64,000 nt of DNA from Myxococcota bacterium (GTDB lineage: Bacteria; Myxococcota_A; UBA796): contig JAQXDW010000146.1 in assembly GCA_029251165.1 (NCBI GenBank), positions 16,001-80,000 of the forward strand, given 5' to 3'. How positions within the stretch are numbered: the first letter of the stretch is position 1; each line of letters begins with the position of its first letter. Shown here in pieces: positions 42,521-51,386 of the stretch. The notes below the pieces were generated by a model. It was not told the DNA's origin. It was given only the letters and a program-made list of their open reading frames with translations, and did not search any database. The translations under genes were made by a program, and so were the position numbers.

Positions 42521-44325
42521 GGCTGTGCCTCTGAGACGGGGAGTGTTCGGAAGAAGTCGCTGAGCACGATGTCCTCAAGGAGACTGGTCACGTCGTCGTT
42601 TGTGCGGAAGGATGACCGAAGGGGCGCCAGGCGGGGGTCATCGGTGTCGAGGTGCTCTCCGGTCGCCACGCGGGTCTGGTGCAGGACGTAGCAGTCCCGG
42701 ACCACTGTGCTCGCGGCCAGGGCTGCGCCCAGGTCGATGGCGTCCTCGAAGGTGAAGACCTCGCCGCTGACGGAGAAGCTGCCGCTGGCATCCACCGGGA
42801 GACCGTTGTCCTCAGAGCGGTAGCGGCCGATGGCGTCGTAGTGCTCGAAGGCGAAGCCTGGGGGATTGAGCACATCGTGACAGGCGACACACTCTGCCGG
42901 CGAGGTGGCCTGCTCCGTGCGCGTGCGGTTGGTGGCCTCGGCCTCCTCGATGTCCGGTGGCGCCGCGCCCTCCGCCCCCACGGGCGGCACCCCCATCTCG
43001 GTGCAGGTCAGGCGCTCCAGCACGGTCTTGCCGCGCAGGATGGGGGCGGGGTGAACGGCGTAGCTTCCGACGGCGAGCACCGCAGGGAGGCCCAGGATTC
43101 CGGCACGCTCTCCCTGCGGAAAGCGGACGGGCTCCATGCTGAGGGTGCCGGAGTAGGTCGTGGAGGCTGCGATTCCTTCGTAGTCCCAGGACACCGAGTC
43201 GACGCCGTCCCGGCTCTCCAGCGTTCCGTAGATGGACTTGGTGACGGCGCTGCTCCAGCCGTCTCGCGAGGTCAGCAGGGCGGTCAGCGTCCCGCCGCCG
43301 GAGAGCAGGGTCTCCCGCACGAAGAGGTCGAACTCGGCCGCCATCGAGTGCCGCACGGGGCCGAGCGCCCGGGGCCAGTCTTCATCTCCGGTGGTGTCGG
43401 TCTCGGGGTAGGGGTCCAGGCCGTAGAGGGGTCCGTAGGCGGAGCGGGCCGGGGAGATGCCGAGGACGGCGTCTGCTCCGAGCCAGCGGGCGTGGAAGCG
43501 CACCAGGGTGTCGCCGGCCCGATCGTGGTCGAGCATGCGCTGTGTCTGCTCCTGGAGCCCTGCGTCCGTGGACAGCTCCCCGGCGGCGGCGGCGGCGAAC
43601 AGCGCGCCGTCTGGCATGGAGTCCCAGAGGAAGTAGCTGAGTCGGCTGGCGAGCTCCCAGTCGGTCAGGGGAATGGTGCCGTCTGCTGGCCGGGAGTCGA
43701 CGGCCCCAGCCTCAAGGCGGAAGAGGAACTGAGGCGACTGGAGGACGGCGGCGAGGGTGATCACCACGGCCTCCTGGAGGTCTCCCTGCCCGGCCTGCGC
43801 GGCCCAGAGCTCCTGGAGCTGGTCCTGCTCGTCGTCCTGAAGAGGCCTGCGCCATGCCCGCTCGGTGAACCGCTTCACGCTGGTCCAGCCGCAGCTCCAC
43901 TGGGTCTCGGTGTCCTGAGATTCCCAGTCCTCGCAGCTCCAGAAGGCCCGAGAGACGAGGGCGTAGGATGCGTAGTGGACCGCAGCTTTCTGGAGCTCTT
44001 CGACCTGATAGGCCGTGGCTTCCTGTCCATCGGCCATGCCGTCGAAGCCATCGACGCCGGCCTCTTCAGGAAAGGCCCAGGGCCAGGGGTCCGGTGCCGC
44101 CGAGGTCGTTCCAAAGATGCTGCTGAGCCCGTCGAGCCCTGGGTTGAGGCGGGCAGCGATCTCGGGGGCCTCTGGCCAGTCATCGGGATCGGACGAGAAG
44201 CCCAGGAGATCGCGGTAGCTGTTGTTGAGCTCGGTCGGGCTGAGGGCCAGGAGGGCAGCCTCAGACGGTCCGGGCTCCTGTGCGCAGCCCACCGTCAGGA
44301 GAGCGATGAGGGAAAAGGGGCGCAT
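42517..44325 (-). CDS. DUF1592/DUF1588/DUF1585 lipoprotein
   Basis: ATG 44325 gives a 602-residue lipoprotein (leader RPFSLIALLTVGC). Domain order follows DUF1587/1595/1592/1588/1585 proteins: an N-terminal LSPTELNNSYRDLLGFS, a DUF1592-like middle, and ECVACHDVLNPPGFAFEHYD with a single CxxCH and the characteristic GFAFEHYDAIGRYR, then a C-terminal DCYVLHQTRVATGE. The CxxCH could bind heme c. It heads a five-gene overlapping operon. The substrate of these exported proteins is not known; carbohydrate degradation has been suggested for planctomycete relatives. Confidence 0.9.
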   Translation of the reverse strand: MRPFSLIALLTVGCAQEPGPSEAALLALSPTELNNSYRDLLGFSSDPDDWPEAPEIAARLNPGLDGLSSIFGTTSAAPDPWPWAFPEEAGVDGFDGMADGQEATAYQVEELQKAAVHYASYALVSRAFWSCEDWESQDTETQWSCGWTSVKRFTERAWRRPLQDDEQDQLQELWAAQAGQGDLQEAVVITLAAVLQSPQFLFRLEAGAVDSRPADGTIPLTDWELASRLSYFLWDSMPDGALFAAAAAGELSTDAGLQEQTQRMLDHDRAGDTLVRFHARWLGADAVLGISPARSAYGPLYGLDPYPETDTTGDEDWPRALGPVRHSMAAEFDLFVRETLLSGGGTLTALLTSRDGWSSAVTKSIYGTLESRDGVDSVSWDYEGIAASTTYSGTLSMEPVRFPQGERAGILGLPAVLAVGSYAVHPAPILRGKTVLERLTCTEMGVPPVGAEGAAPPDIEEAEATNRTRTEQATSPAECVACHDVLNPPGFAFEHYDAIGRYRSEDNGLPVDASGSFSVSGEVFTFEDAIDLGAALAASTVVRDCYVLHQTRVATGEHLDTDDPRLAPLRSSFRTNDDVTSLLEDIVLSDFFRTLPVSEAQP

Positions 44326-44649
44326 GATTCCTCGCAGGGGGTCACCCCTTATGAGCCCTGACTGCGGCAGCAAGGGCAACTGATCTTCAGAAAATCTGAC
44401 CAAATTCCTGTCCACGATCCGTCCGGACGGCTCGCTCGACGGGGAGCGCAGGCGACTCACCGAGGCTGCACCGCTCACCGGACCAGGGCATGGGCTGCGT
44501 GCGCCCCGCTAATCCTCGCGTCTCGTCCTGCTCTTCGCGGACACCCTCCGACCACAGCGTCTCTCGGAGGCGGACATCGCAGAGAGGACCGCGACCGGCC
44601 TGACCGAACCGCCTTCCGCCTGCTGGTAGGCTAGGGCGACGGAGGAACG
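44326..44649. other. 324-bp promoter region of the DUF1592 operon with palindromes
   Basis: The region separates divergent transcription units. I see three palindromes: GGGGT-C-ACCCC at 44338-44348, TCAGA-AAA-TCTGA at 44387-44399 and the perfect 12-mer CCGTCCGGACGG at 44419-44430. One of them could be an operator or sigma-associated site for the left operon. No convincing gene is present. Confidence 0.5.
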
Positions 44650-44748
44650 ATGAGCCACGCTGCCCCTGTGCTCCCGGCTGTGCTGACACCACCCGTCGAT
44701 GGCCTCTGCATCGGAGCCGGAGCGCGTCGGTTTCGGGAGGCGATGTGA
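44650..44748 (+). CDS. 32-aa peptide coupled to a membrane-protein gene
   Basis: ATG 44650 has GGAGG at 44641 and encodes 32 residues, ending with an ATGTGA in which the next gene's GTG overlaps. The peptide has a hydrophobic first half (PVLPAVLTPPVDGLCIGAG) and a basic end. It may be a leader peptide that drives translation of the next gene or a small membrane peptide. A similar-looking short segment opens the 106-residue protein at 47170. Confidence 0.45.
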   Translation: MSHAAPVLPAVLTPPVDGLCIGAGARRFREAM

Positions 44749-45596
44749 GCGCGGGACTCCTCCTGGGGGCGGCGCTGGCCCAGGATGCTGGGCTCAGCCT
44801 GCTGTTTCTGGTGAACGATCCTGAGGGGCTGCTCCAGGGCGAGCCTCAGCTGACCCTCACCGATGCTGCTGGCAGGGTCTCGACCTACAGCCCGCGCGAC
44901 AACGGCATGCTCCCCGACATTGCTGAGGGAGACGGGCTCTATGCCCAGCCGATCCTCGGTCTCCAGGGCGTGCGGGTGGAGGTGACGATCACGGACGGTC
45001 AGCGCAGCTGGCAGGACAGCGGCACCATCTCCATCGACTCCAAGACTCCGATGCTGCTGGTCCAGCTGGGGGCAGACGGCAGCCTGGAGTTCTCGGACTC
45101 TCCGCCGGCCTCTGTCGGTCCAGAGGATGGGGGCGAGCGACCTGAGGTCGTCGGAAGCGATGCGCGCGCCCAGCTGAGGTGGGGCTACTGGCTGTGGGCG
45201 GTGATGATGGCGGCTGGCGGTGTGGTCCTGGCCCGGTGGCTGCTGAGGCTCCGGGAGCGCGCGCAGGCGCCGGCGCGGCTGGCGGTCGAGACTCCGATCG
45301 TGGTGTCTCGGCGGATAGCCTCTGCTGATCGCGACGCCGTGTGTGCTGCGCTGGTGGAGGCGCACCGGGTGGTGGTGGTCGGACCGGCGCAGCCCGGCAC
45401 CATCGCCTGTCTGGATGCACACCCGCTGCCAGGAGAGCTGGTCGCGGCGGTGGAGGCCCTGGCGCTGTCGCCCGGGCGCTCTCCGGCGCTGCTGATCACC
45501 GATCCGGGGCTGCTGGCTCCGGGGGCAGACCCGGTTGCGGCGCTGGAGAGGCTGGTGGCGGGTCGGTTTCCGCTGGTGGTGGTCGCCTCGTCGTGA
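44745..45596 (+). CDS. Exported TM protein with extracytoplasmic Ig-like domain
   Basis: The 283-residue product has a hydrophobic N-terminus (SAGLLLGAALAQ) that looks like a signal peptide. A beta domain (about 20-110) contains DNGMLPDIAEGDGLYAQPI, a phrase like the 'DDG-GD-DGvY' loop of choice-of-anchor X-type domains. A membrane segment follows (about 147-165) and then a cytosolic part of about 110 residues without clear motif. I do not recognise a family. It is translationally coupled to the small upstream peptide and convergent with the FG-GAP gene. Confidence 0.7.
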   Translation: MSAGLLLGAALAQDAGLSLLFLVNDPEGLLQGEPQLTLTDAAGRVSTYSPRDNGMLPDIAEGDGLYAQPILGLQGVRVEVTITDGQRSWQDSGTISIDSKTPMLLVQLGADGSLEFSDSPPASVGPEDGGERPEVVGSDARAQLRWGYWLWAVMMAAGGVVLARWLLRLRERAQAPARLAVETPIVVSRRIASADRDAVCAALVEAHRVVVVGPAQPGTIACLDAHPLPGELVAAVEALALSPGRSPALLITDPGLLAPGADPVAALERLVAGRFPLVVVASS

Positions 45597-45602
45597 GGTC
45601 GG

Positions 45603-47111
45603 TCAGGGTGTGATGACCACCCGCCGTCGAGCCTGCAGCGGGCCGGTGATGGACACCACGCCGCCATCGGGCAGGATCACCTCCAGGGACTCCACAGCCG
45701 CCTCTCCCAGGCCCAGCCATGCCTCTGAGGGGCTGCTTGCCGCGTAGCCGCTGTCGGGGTTGATCCAGCGGGTCTGGGTCTGGCCGCCGGCGGTGAGGCG
45801 CACGGTGCTGTGTGGGGGAGCGGTGACCGCCAGCCAGTCGGCAGCGGTGCAGCCGTCGGAGAGGTAGATCCTGGGGCGCGCGCGGACGTCGGTCGCGATC
45901 AGATCGAGCACGCTGTCGCCGTTGAGGTCTGCGGCCACCACGGAGCGGAACGAGCCTGCTGCGGTCAGCCCATGGTCGGTGGTGACGTCGGTAAACGCTC
46001 CATCGTCCTGGGCGAGCAGGTGCAGCGTGGAGTCAAACTGGGGCAGCCCATCGTCGCCGGCATGCCACAGATCTCCGGTCGCCAGGAGCACGTCGAGCTG
46101 GCCGTCGTTGTCGTGATCCAGCCAGGTCGACCCCCAGCCCATCTGCTCTGGAGCGGTGAGGGGACTGGCCCCGGTGACTGCGGTGACGTCGACGAAATTG
46201 CCGTCCGCCATGCCCTCCAGCAGGACGCTGTTGGCGGTGGCGGTCACGTAGAGGTCGGCGAGTCCGTCGGCGTTGTAGTCCCCCAGGGAGACCCCCATCC
46301 CGCCCACAGCCACGTCGCAGGAGCAGCTTGCCTCGGAGAAGTCGCCGCCGTCGTTGGCCCACAGCACGTTGCCCTCTTGGAAGTCGTTGACCACATACAG
46401 GTCGAGGTCTCCGTCCTCGTCGTGATCGAAGAGCACAGCGTCGAAGGCGCTGCGGCCGGCGGCTTCCGTGGGCAGCATCCCCACGGTGAAGCTGCCGTCC
46501 TCTTGCCAGGCGACGCGATCGATGCGGCTGTCGGGGCCCTGGGGTGAGGTCAAGGCCAGGGCCAGGTCCAGGTCGCCGTCGCCGTCGAGGTCTCCGGGCA
46601 GGACGCTCCGGATGACCTCGCCGGCCATCAGATCGTTCAGCTCAGGAAGGCGCTTCTCGGTCCAGGCCCCGTCGTTCCACAGCACCCGAGCGGCCTCCCA
46701 GTTGAGCAGGATGTCGAGGTCGCCGTCGCTGTCGAGGTCGGCGAGGGAGGGCTGCCCCCACTGCTCTCCGGGCAGCGAGATGTACGACACAGCGAAGCCG
46801 TCATCCTGGATGTACAGGGCCAGGGGCTCATCAGTGAAGGAGGTGACGATGTCCAGATCGCCGTCACCGTCGAGGTCTCCCACTGCGAGGCCGCCGCCCT
46901 CCAGGTGATCGCCGCTGGCATCCTCCGACCCGAGCAGTCCCCACTCGGCCCCGACCTCGGTGTAGGTGACGGTGTCGCGGGGGGCCGCACAGGCTGTGGG
47001 CTCGCCCAGGCTCACCGAGACCCCATCCGGAGCGGTGATGGTGAGCGTCTCGGCTGCGGTGTCTTCGGGGCGGCTGCATGCCAGCAGGACGGCCAGCGGT
47101 GTCAGGATCAT
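45603..47111 (-). CDS. FG-GAP/VCBS repeat lipoprotein with ASPIC/UnbV-like C-terminus
   Basis: The 502-residue product has the leader ILTPLAVLLAC (lipobox Cys12), a short beta domain and then about six FG-GAP repeats with DLDGDGDLDIV-type calcium-binding loops (about 65-390; e.g. GDLDGDGDLDLALAL, FDHDEDGDLDLYVVND, LDHDNDGQLDVLLATG). A C-terminal ASPIC/UnbV-like domain follows (about 415-500, with VRLTAGGQTQTRWINPDSGY). It should fold into a calcium-dependent beta-propeller on the outer membrane, a common adhesin or scaffold. Confidence 0.9.
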   Translation of the reverse strand: MILTPLAVLLACSRPEDTAAETLTITAPDGVSVSLGEPTACAAPRDTVTYTEVGAEWGLLGSEDASGDHLEGGGLAVGDLDGDGDLDIVTSFTDEPLALYIQDDGFAVSYISLPGEQWGQPSLADLDSDGDLDILLNWEAARVLWNDGAWTEKRLPELNDLMAGEVIRSVLPGDLDGDGDLDLALALTSPQGPDSRIDRVAWQEDGSFTVGMLPTEAAGRSAFDAVLFDHDEDGDLDLYVVNDFQEGNVLWANDGGDFSEASCSCDVAVGGMGVSLGDYNADGLADLYVTATANSVLLEGMADGNFVDVTAVTGASPLTAPEQMGWGSTWLDHDNDGQLDVLLATGDLWHAGDDGLPQFDSTLHLLAQDDGAFTDVTTDHGLTAAGSFRSVVAADLNGDSVLDLIATDVRARPRIYLSDGCTAADWLAVTAPPHSTVRLTAGGQTQTRWINPDSGYAASSPSEAWLGLGEAAVESLEVILPDGGVVSITGPLQARRRVVITP

Positions 47112-47169
47112 CGGTCATGCTCCAGCAATGCTGTATCCTACCCCCCCACAACGGAGCCCCGGAGCGTCG

Positions 47170-47490
47170 ATGTCTTCCTCTGTTCTGAGCGTGCTGCTGA
47201 GTGGCGGTGACGAGGTGGCGTTTGTGGGGGGCGCTGTGGCCAACCCCACGGAAGAAGACGGCACCCCTGAGACCGCCTCTGCGGAGGAGCCGCGCCTGGG
47301 CGTCCGCTCCGGAAGCGCGGCTGGGGTGCTCTCCTTGCTGCGGGCCTCCATGAAGACGCACACGCCCGCCGGGCCGCCCCGTCTCGCCATTGTCGGTCAG
47401 CGCCCGCTGTCGGGGGACGGCTGGAGCCGCTGGCCGGACTCACTCCTCGGTGATGGCTCACCGATCCTCCTGGAGCGGGATGCGTCGTGA
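47170..47490 (+). CDS. Hypothetical protein, 106 aa
   Basis: ATG 47170 follows GGAG. The product is Ser/Gly/Pro-rich, with a hydrophobic first 25 residues (SSSVLSVLLSGGDEVAFVGG), an acidic stretch (about 27-42) and a basic second half. No family is recognised. Its TGA overlaps the GTG start of the next gene (GTGA), as in the module to the left. Confidence 0.6.
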   Translation: MSSSVLSVLLSGGDEVAFVGGAVANPTEEDGTPETASAEEPRLGVRSGSAAGVLSLLRASMKTHTPAGPPRLAIVGQRPLSGDGWSRWPDSLLGDGSPILLERDAS

Positions 47491-47990
47491 TTGCTGTTCT
47501 GCTGGCGTTGCAGGCCTATGCCGTAGAGCCACAGACCCTCCGCTTTGAGGTGGCGGTGCCACCTGACGAGCCGTTCAGCACGTTCACCATCGACCTCACC
47601 CGGCTCGGCGACACCACATCGCTGGCGCTGACCGATGATGTCACCCTCGAGGACATCAGCGCCATTCCCTACGATGGGGTGTTCGTGGGCTCCCACACCG
47701 CCGCATGGAGTCGGTATGTGGTGGTTCAGCTCTCCGGGGTGAGCCTGGATGGAGAAGAGGCGATCCTGTATGTCGGCATCGTGCGCACAGACAATGTGCG
47801 CCTCTCGGTCCTGGGCTGGCAGGTGCTTCGCTCGGGGGATGGCTACATCGCCCGACGGGTGGCCGGCGCATACCCGGGCAACGCCCCTCAGATTGTGGGC
47901 GGAATGCCGCTGGTGGTGGCCTCTGGCTGGGGCCTCTTCGTGCTGGTGTACGGGATGTGGCTGGTGGCACAGCGTCGGGAGGAGCGGTGA
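47487..47990 (+). CDS. Exported TM protein with extracytoplasmic Ig-like domain
   Basis: The 167-residue product has a signal peptide (IAVLLALQAYA), a beta domain with TDDVTLEDISAIPYDGVFVG, and a C-terminal membrane segment (about 138-160, GLFVLVYGMWLV) ending in a basic tail. The domain phrase and the signal/Ig-like/TM order resemble the 283-residue protein at 44745. It overlaps the preceding and following genes by four bases each, so the three genes are coupled. Confidence 0.7.
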   Translation: MIAVLLALQAYAVEPQTLRFEVAVPPDEPFSTFTIDLTRLGDTTSLALTDDVTLEDISAIPYDGVFVGSHTAAWSRYVVVQLSGVSLDGEEAILYVGIVRTDNVRLSVLGWQVLRSGDGYIARRVAGAYPGNAPQIVGGMPLVVASGWGLFVLVYGMWLVAQRREER

Positions 47991-49648
47991 GGCAGGGGGC
48001 GGCAACGGTGCTGCTGCTCGCTGTGGTCTCGGTGCTGTTCTCCTGGCCGCTGGCGATCACCGAGGAGGTTCACCTCTCTCGGCAGTGGGACCTGTACACC
48101 CTGCTGTGGGTCATTCACGCCACGGACTCCCTGGACGCCTCCCTGCACACCACCCTCTCGGGGTGGCCCCTGGGGCAGTACCTCAACCGGGCCGACAGCT
48201 TTGTGCTGCTGCTCTTCGCACGGCTGTGGCCGGGCAGCGAGATGTCTCTTGTGCGGCTGGTGGTCCTCACCGGGCCGGTGCTGTCCGGCTGGGCCGCAGA
48301 GCGCTTTGCCGCGCGTGCGCTGGGGGCCTCCTGGCCGTGGTCCCTCATCGCCGGGCTGGCGTTTGCCTTCTCTGGACTCGCGGCCACCGCGCTGCTGGAG
48401 GGGCACGTCTACATGCTGTTCATCCCCTGGCTCCCCCTGCTGGGGTGGGCATGGATGCGGGCGGTGGGGCCAGAGGGCCGCGCCCTGGATGGGCTCCTTG
48501 CCGGGCTGATGTGGGCGCTGTGTCTGCTGACCTCGGCCTACATCGGCATCGCGGCCTCGCTGCTCGTTGTGTTTCTGGCCCGACGTGGGGCGTGGGCACC
48601 GCGCCTGACGGCGGCGGCGGTGGCGGTGCCGGTGGGGCTGCTCTACCTGAGGCTGTTTGTGCAGAGCGGCGGAGGGCAGCGGCTGGATGCTGGCGGCTAC
48701 ACCATCCCGCACACGGAGATCCTCTCCGCAGGCTCGGCGCGGCTGGGGACACTCATCGGCTGGAATTCAGACATTGACCTGTTCTTTCACTCTCTGGCGC
48801 CACGGCTGGGCGCGGTGATCTTGGGGCTGGCGCTGCTGGCTCCGGTGGTGCTGCGGCGGGTGGCGCTGCCCTGGCGACGGATGCTGGCGATGGCGATCCT
48901 GTGCGTGCTCCTGTCCCTGGGGTCGACCGTGCAGTTCTTTCACCACGACCTCGAGCTGCCCTGGCTGCTGGCGCCCTTCGGTGGCCTGCCGGGGCTGAGC
49001 TTCTTTCACTTTCCCGCCCGTCTGCTGCACATCGCCGTGCTCGCCCTGGGGGCAGTCGCGGCCCTGGTGGCCACCAGACTGCACCGCCGCGTCGGCTGGC
49101 TGGCGCTGCCCCTGCTGGCCATGGCGGTCATCGATGCCCTGGCTGGATCCGGCGCGCCCCTGCGCTCGGGGCGGGTGCCGGTTCACATCCCGGCGGCGTA
49201 CCTCCAGGCTCCTCCCGGCGCAATTCTGGAGATGTTCCCCAGGTTCAACACCAACAACGGAGACATGGAGAACTACATCAACAACCTCACCTGCAGCTAC
49301 CAGCGTCTCCACAATCGCCCGCTGCTCAACCTGTGCATCGGCACCGCCCTGCGCACCGGTCCCCGCTGGCAGGTCAGCGGCTGGCTGTTTGATGCCCTCC
49401 TCGACCGCGCGCCCGATGAGCGAATTCCGGACACCCTGGGCGCCCTGGGCATCGGGTCCGTTGTCCTCCACTCCGACCTGTTTCAGCCCTCTGACCGGGT
49501 CTCTCTCCGTGAAGGGCTCGTCACGACCCTCGGCGAGCCCCTCGCCGAGAGCATGGTGGGAGAGCATGTGGTGCTGTTTGCGGTGCCGCCAGATCCCGCA
49601 GCGGACCCGGAGGCGATGTATGCGACGATTGAGGCTGCGGAGTGGTAG
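47987..49648 (+). CDS. Polytopic membrane protein, GT-C-like
   Basis: The GTG start at 47987 overlaps the upstream stop (GTGA), giving 553 residues. About ten to twelve hydrophobic segments fill residues 5-400, and an extracytoplasmic C-terminal domain of about 140 residues follows (LHNRPLLNLCIG; LGEPLAESMVGEHVVLFAV). The fold resembles GT-C glycosyltransferase or DUF6541/YfhO-like membrane proteins that build surface polysaccharides or glycolipids. No DxD-type motif is obvious in the first loop (RADSFV is closest). It is convergent with a paralogue on the other strand. Confidence 0.75.
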   Translation: MRQGAATVLLLAVVSVLFSWPLAITEEVHLSRQWDLYTLLWVIHATDSLDASLHTTLSGWPLGQYLNRADSFVLLLFARLWPGSEMSLVRLVVLTGPVLSGWAAERFAARALGASWPWSLIAGLAFAFSGLAATALLEGHVYMLFIPWLPLLGWAWMRAVGPEGRALDGLLAGLMWALCLLTSAYIGIAASLLVVFLARRGAWAPRLTAAAVAVPVGLLYLRLFVQSGGGQRLDAGGYTIPHTEILSAGSARLGTLIGWNSDIDLFFHSLAPRLGAVILGLALLAPVVLRRVALPWRRMLAMAILCVLLSLGSTVQFFHHDLELPWLLAPFGGLPGLSFFHFPARLLHIAVLALGAVAALVATRLHRRVGWLALPLLAMAVIDALAGSGAPLRSGRVPVHIPAAYLQAPPGAILEMFPRFNTNNGDMENYINNLTCSYQRLHNRPLLNLCIGTALRTGPRWQVSGWLFDALLDRAPDERIPDTLGALGIGSVVLHSDLFQPSDRVSLREGLVTTLGEPLAESMVGEHVVLFAVPPDPAADPEAMYATIEAAEW

Positions 49649-49655
49649 GGCTGCC

Positions 49656-51332
49656 CTAATCCAGCCCATACACCCGATGCGGACCCCGGATCTCGATGGG
49701 CTCCCCCAGCAGGGACTCGACACACACCAGGTAGTTCGCCAGGGTGGTCTCCATTCCCGCGAAGATGCCCGTGTCGACATGCACCTCGCTCACTCCAAAG
49801 CGCCAGAGCGGCTCGAGGGCGTCGTCGCGAGCGTCTGAGAAGCGGAACGGCTCGCCGCCCTCAGCGCATGCGTAGAGGTGCTGGAGCACCAGGAGGCTGG
49901 AGATGCGCTGGAAGGCCTGAGGAGCGGTCTCGCTGTCGGGGGGCATGGTGCCGTTGACCAGGGGGCGGCCGTGGTGAATCTGGTCCAGCAGGATGCGATG
50001 GGCGAGCTTGAACTTGGTGGAGCCCTGGGGCAGTACCAGCACCGGGCCGGTTCCCGCTGACAGGGCCTTGACCCGCTCGGAGGGCGTGCCCGATGTGGTC
50101 GGCATCGGGAGGTTGGGCAGAGCGACAAAGGCCTCGACGATGAGCAGCGGGCCCACCGCCCAGCCCGCCCACCACCAGCGCCGGGACAGCGCAGCCGCTC
50201 CGCCCCCCGCGAGCACCGCCACCGCAGGCATCATCAGGAACAGCCCTCGATCCGGCCACCACAGCCGCCGCAGCAAGGGAACATCGGGCACCAGCGCGAA
50301 CGGCCCGGGCAGCAGGAATTCGCCGGGCAGGGTCAGCCACGGTCCCGCCGCCAGGAGCAGCCCCAGTCCAGTCCACAGCCCCAGCACAAGCCACCGACGG
50401 GGGCGTCCCGCCAGTCCCAGCCCCGCGAGGAGCCACCACAGGGGGGTCAGCCCCACGATCCCCTGGCTCAGGTTGTTGGTGAGGTCTCGGTGCTCCAGCA
50501 GCGTGGCAAGGGGGATCGACTCGCTGCCGTGATCCACCACAGACCACAGCGAGGCCTCCAGGCCGGCCTGGTTGCTCAGCCCTTCGGCAGTGTAGCCCAT
50601 CGGCAGGACCAGGATGGTCAGGCATGAGATCGCAAAAATGCAGCTCATTTGTGGTGTCTTGGGCAGACGCTCGATCCCCGCCAGCACGATCACTGTCAGC
50701 AGGCCCAGGCCGTAGAAGAAGCCAAAGAACCAGTAGGTGAGGGTCGAGAGCGCCAGCATCACCCCGGCTCCCACCGCCCGCGTCGAGCGGCCAGTGGTCA
50801 TCGCCTCCAGCAGCAGCCCCAGGGCCAGGGGTGCGAAGATCGCCCCAAAGACCTGGGTGGAGCGTCCGTAGGCCAGCTCACGCAGCAGCGGCGCTGCGAC
50901 CTGGTGAGCGATCCCGGCCACCAGCGCAGCCTGGAGGCTGCCCCACCACCGACCCGCCAGCCAGGCGCTCGACAGCCCCACCGCCCACAGGGTCAGCAGG
51001 TTGAACACCACAAAGCCAGCCGGCCAGCCGAGCAGGGCCGCCAGCGGCCAGGAAGCGATGGCGTCCAGGGGGAAGCCGTTGAGCACGACCAGATCGATGG
51101 TCGCTGGGTACATCTGCATGCTGCTGTGAGTCATGCCCATGAGCCCCAGGGTGTGCAGCAGCCAGTGGTTCTGCACTGTCCCGGGCAGGTCTGGGAAGTT
51201 GTCGTAGCCGGGGTAGTGCTCCCAGGGCGGCAGGCTGGTGGGCAGCAGGATGAGGACCGCGCTCACCAGCAGCGCCCCTGCGACCTTCACCATGCCAGAG
51301 GGGAGCGCGCCGAGCCGGGGGAGGAGGGCCAT
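49656..51332 (-). CDS. Polytopic membrane protein, GT-C-like (paralogue)
   Basis: ATG 51332 (GTG 51338 is an alternative) gives 558 residues with about eleven hydrophobic segments and a C-terminal extracytoplasmic domain. That domain shares with the convergent gene a GRPLVNG phrase and an LGEP...H.V..L pattern (LLGEPIEIRGPHRVYGLD). The first loop contains PGYDNFPDLPG, compatible with a GT-C acidic motif. A transfer role in surface glycan building is likely but unproven. The stop is only seven bases from its partner's. Confidence 0.75.
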   Translation of the reverse strand: MALLPRLGALPSGMVKVAGALLVSAVLILLPTSLPPWEHYPGYDNFPDLPGTVQNHWLLHTLGLMGMTHSSMQMYPATIDLVVLNGFPLDAIASWPLAALLGWPAGFVVFNLLTLWAVGLSSAWLAGRWWGSLQAALVAGIAHQVAAPLLRELAYGRSTQVFGAIFAPLALGLLLEAMTTGRSTRAVGAGVMLALSTLTYWFFGFFYGLGLLTVIVLAGIERLPKTPQMSCIFAISCLTILVLPMGYTAEGLSNQAGLEASLWSVVDHGSESIPLATLLEHRDLTNNLSQGIVGLTPLWWLLAGLGLAGRPRRWLVLGLWTGLGLLLAAGPWLTLPGEFLLPGPFALVPDVPLLRRLWWPDRGLFLMMPAVAVLAGGGAAALSRRWWWAGWAVGPLLIVEAFVALPNLPMPTTSGTPSERVKALSAGTGPVLVLPQGSTKFKLAHRILLDQIHHGRPLVNGTMPPDSETAPQAFQRISSLLVLQHLYACAEGGEPFRFSDARDDALEPLWRFGVSEVHVDTGIFAGMETTLANYLVCVESLLGEPIEIRGPHRVYGLD

Positions 51333-51386
51333 GTTCACCCCCGAACTGTAGCAGGCGGGGTGCTATGCTGTGGGGAGGAGGGAGTC

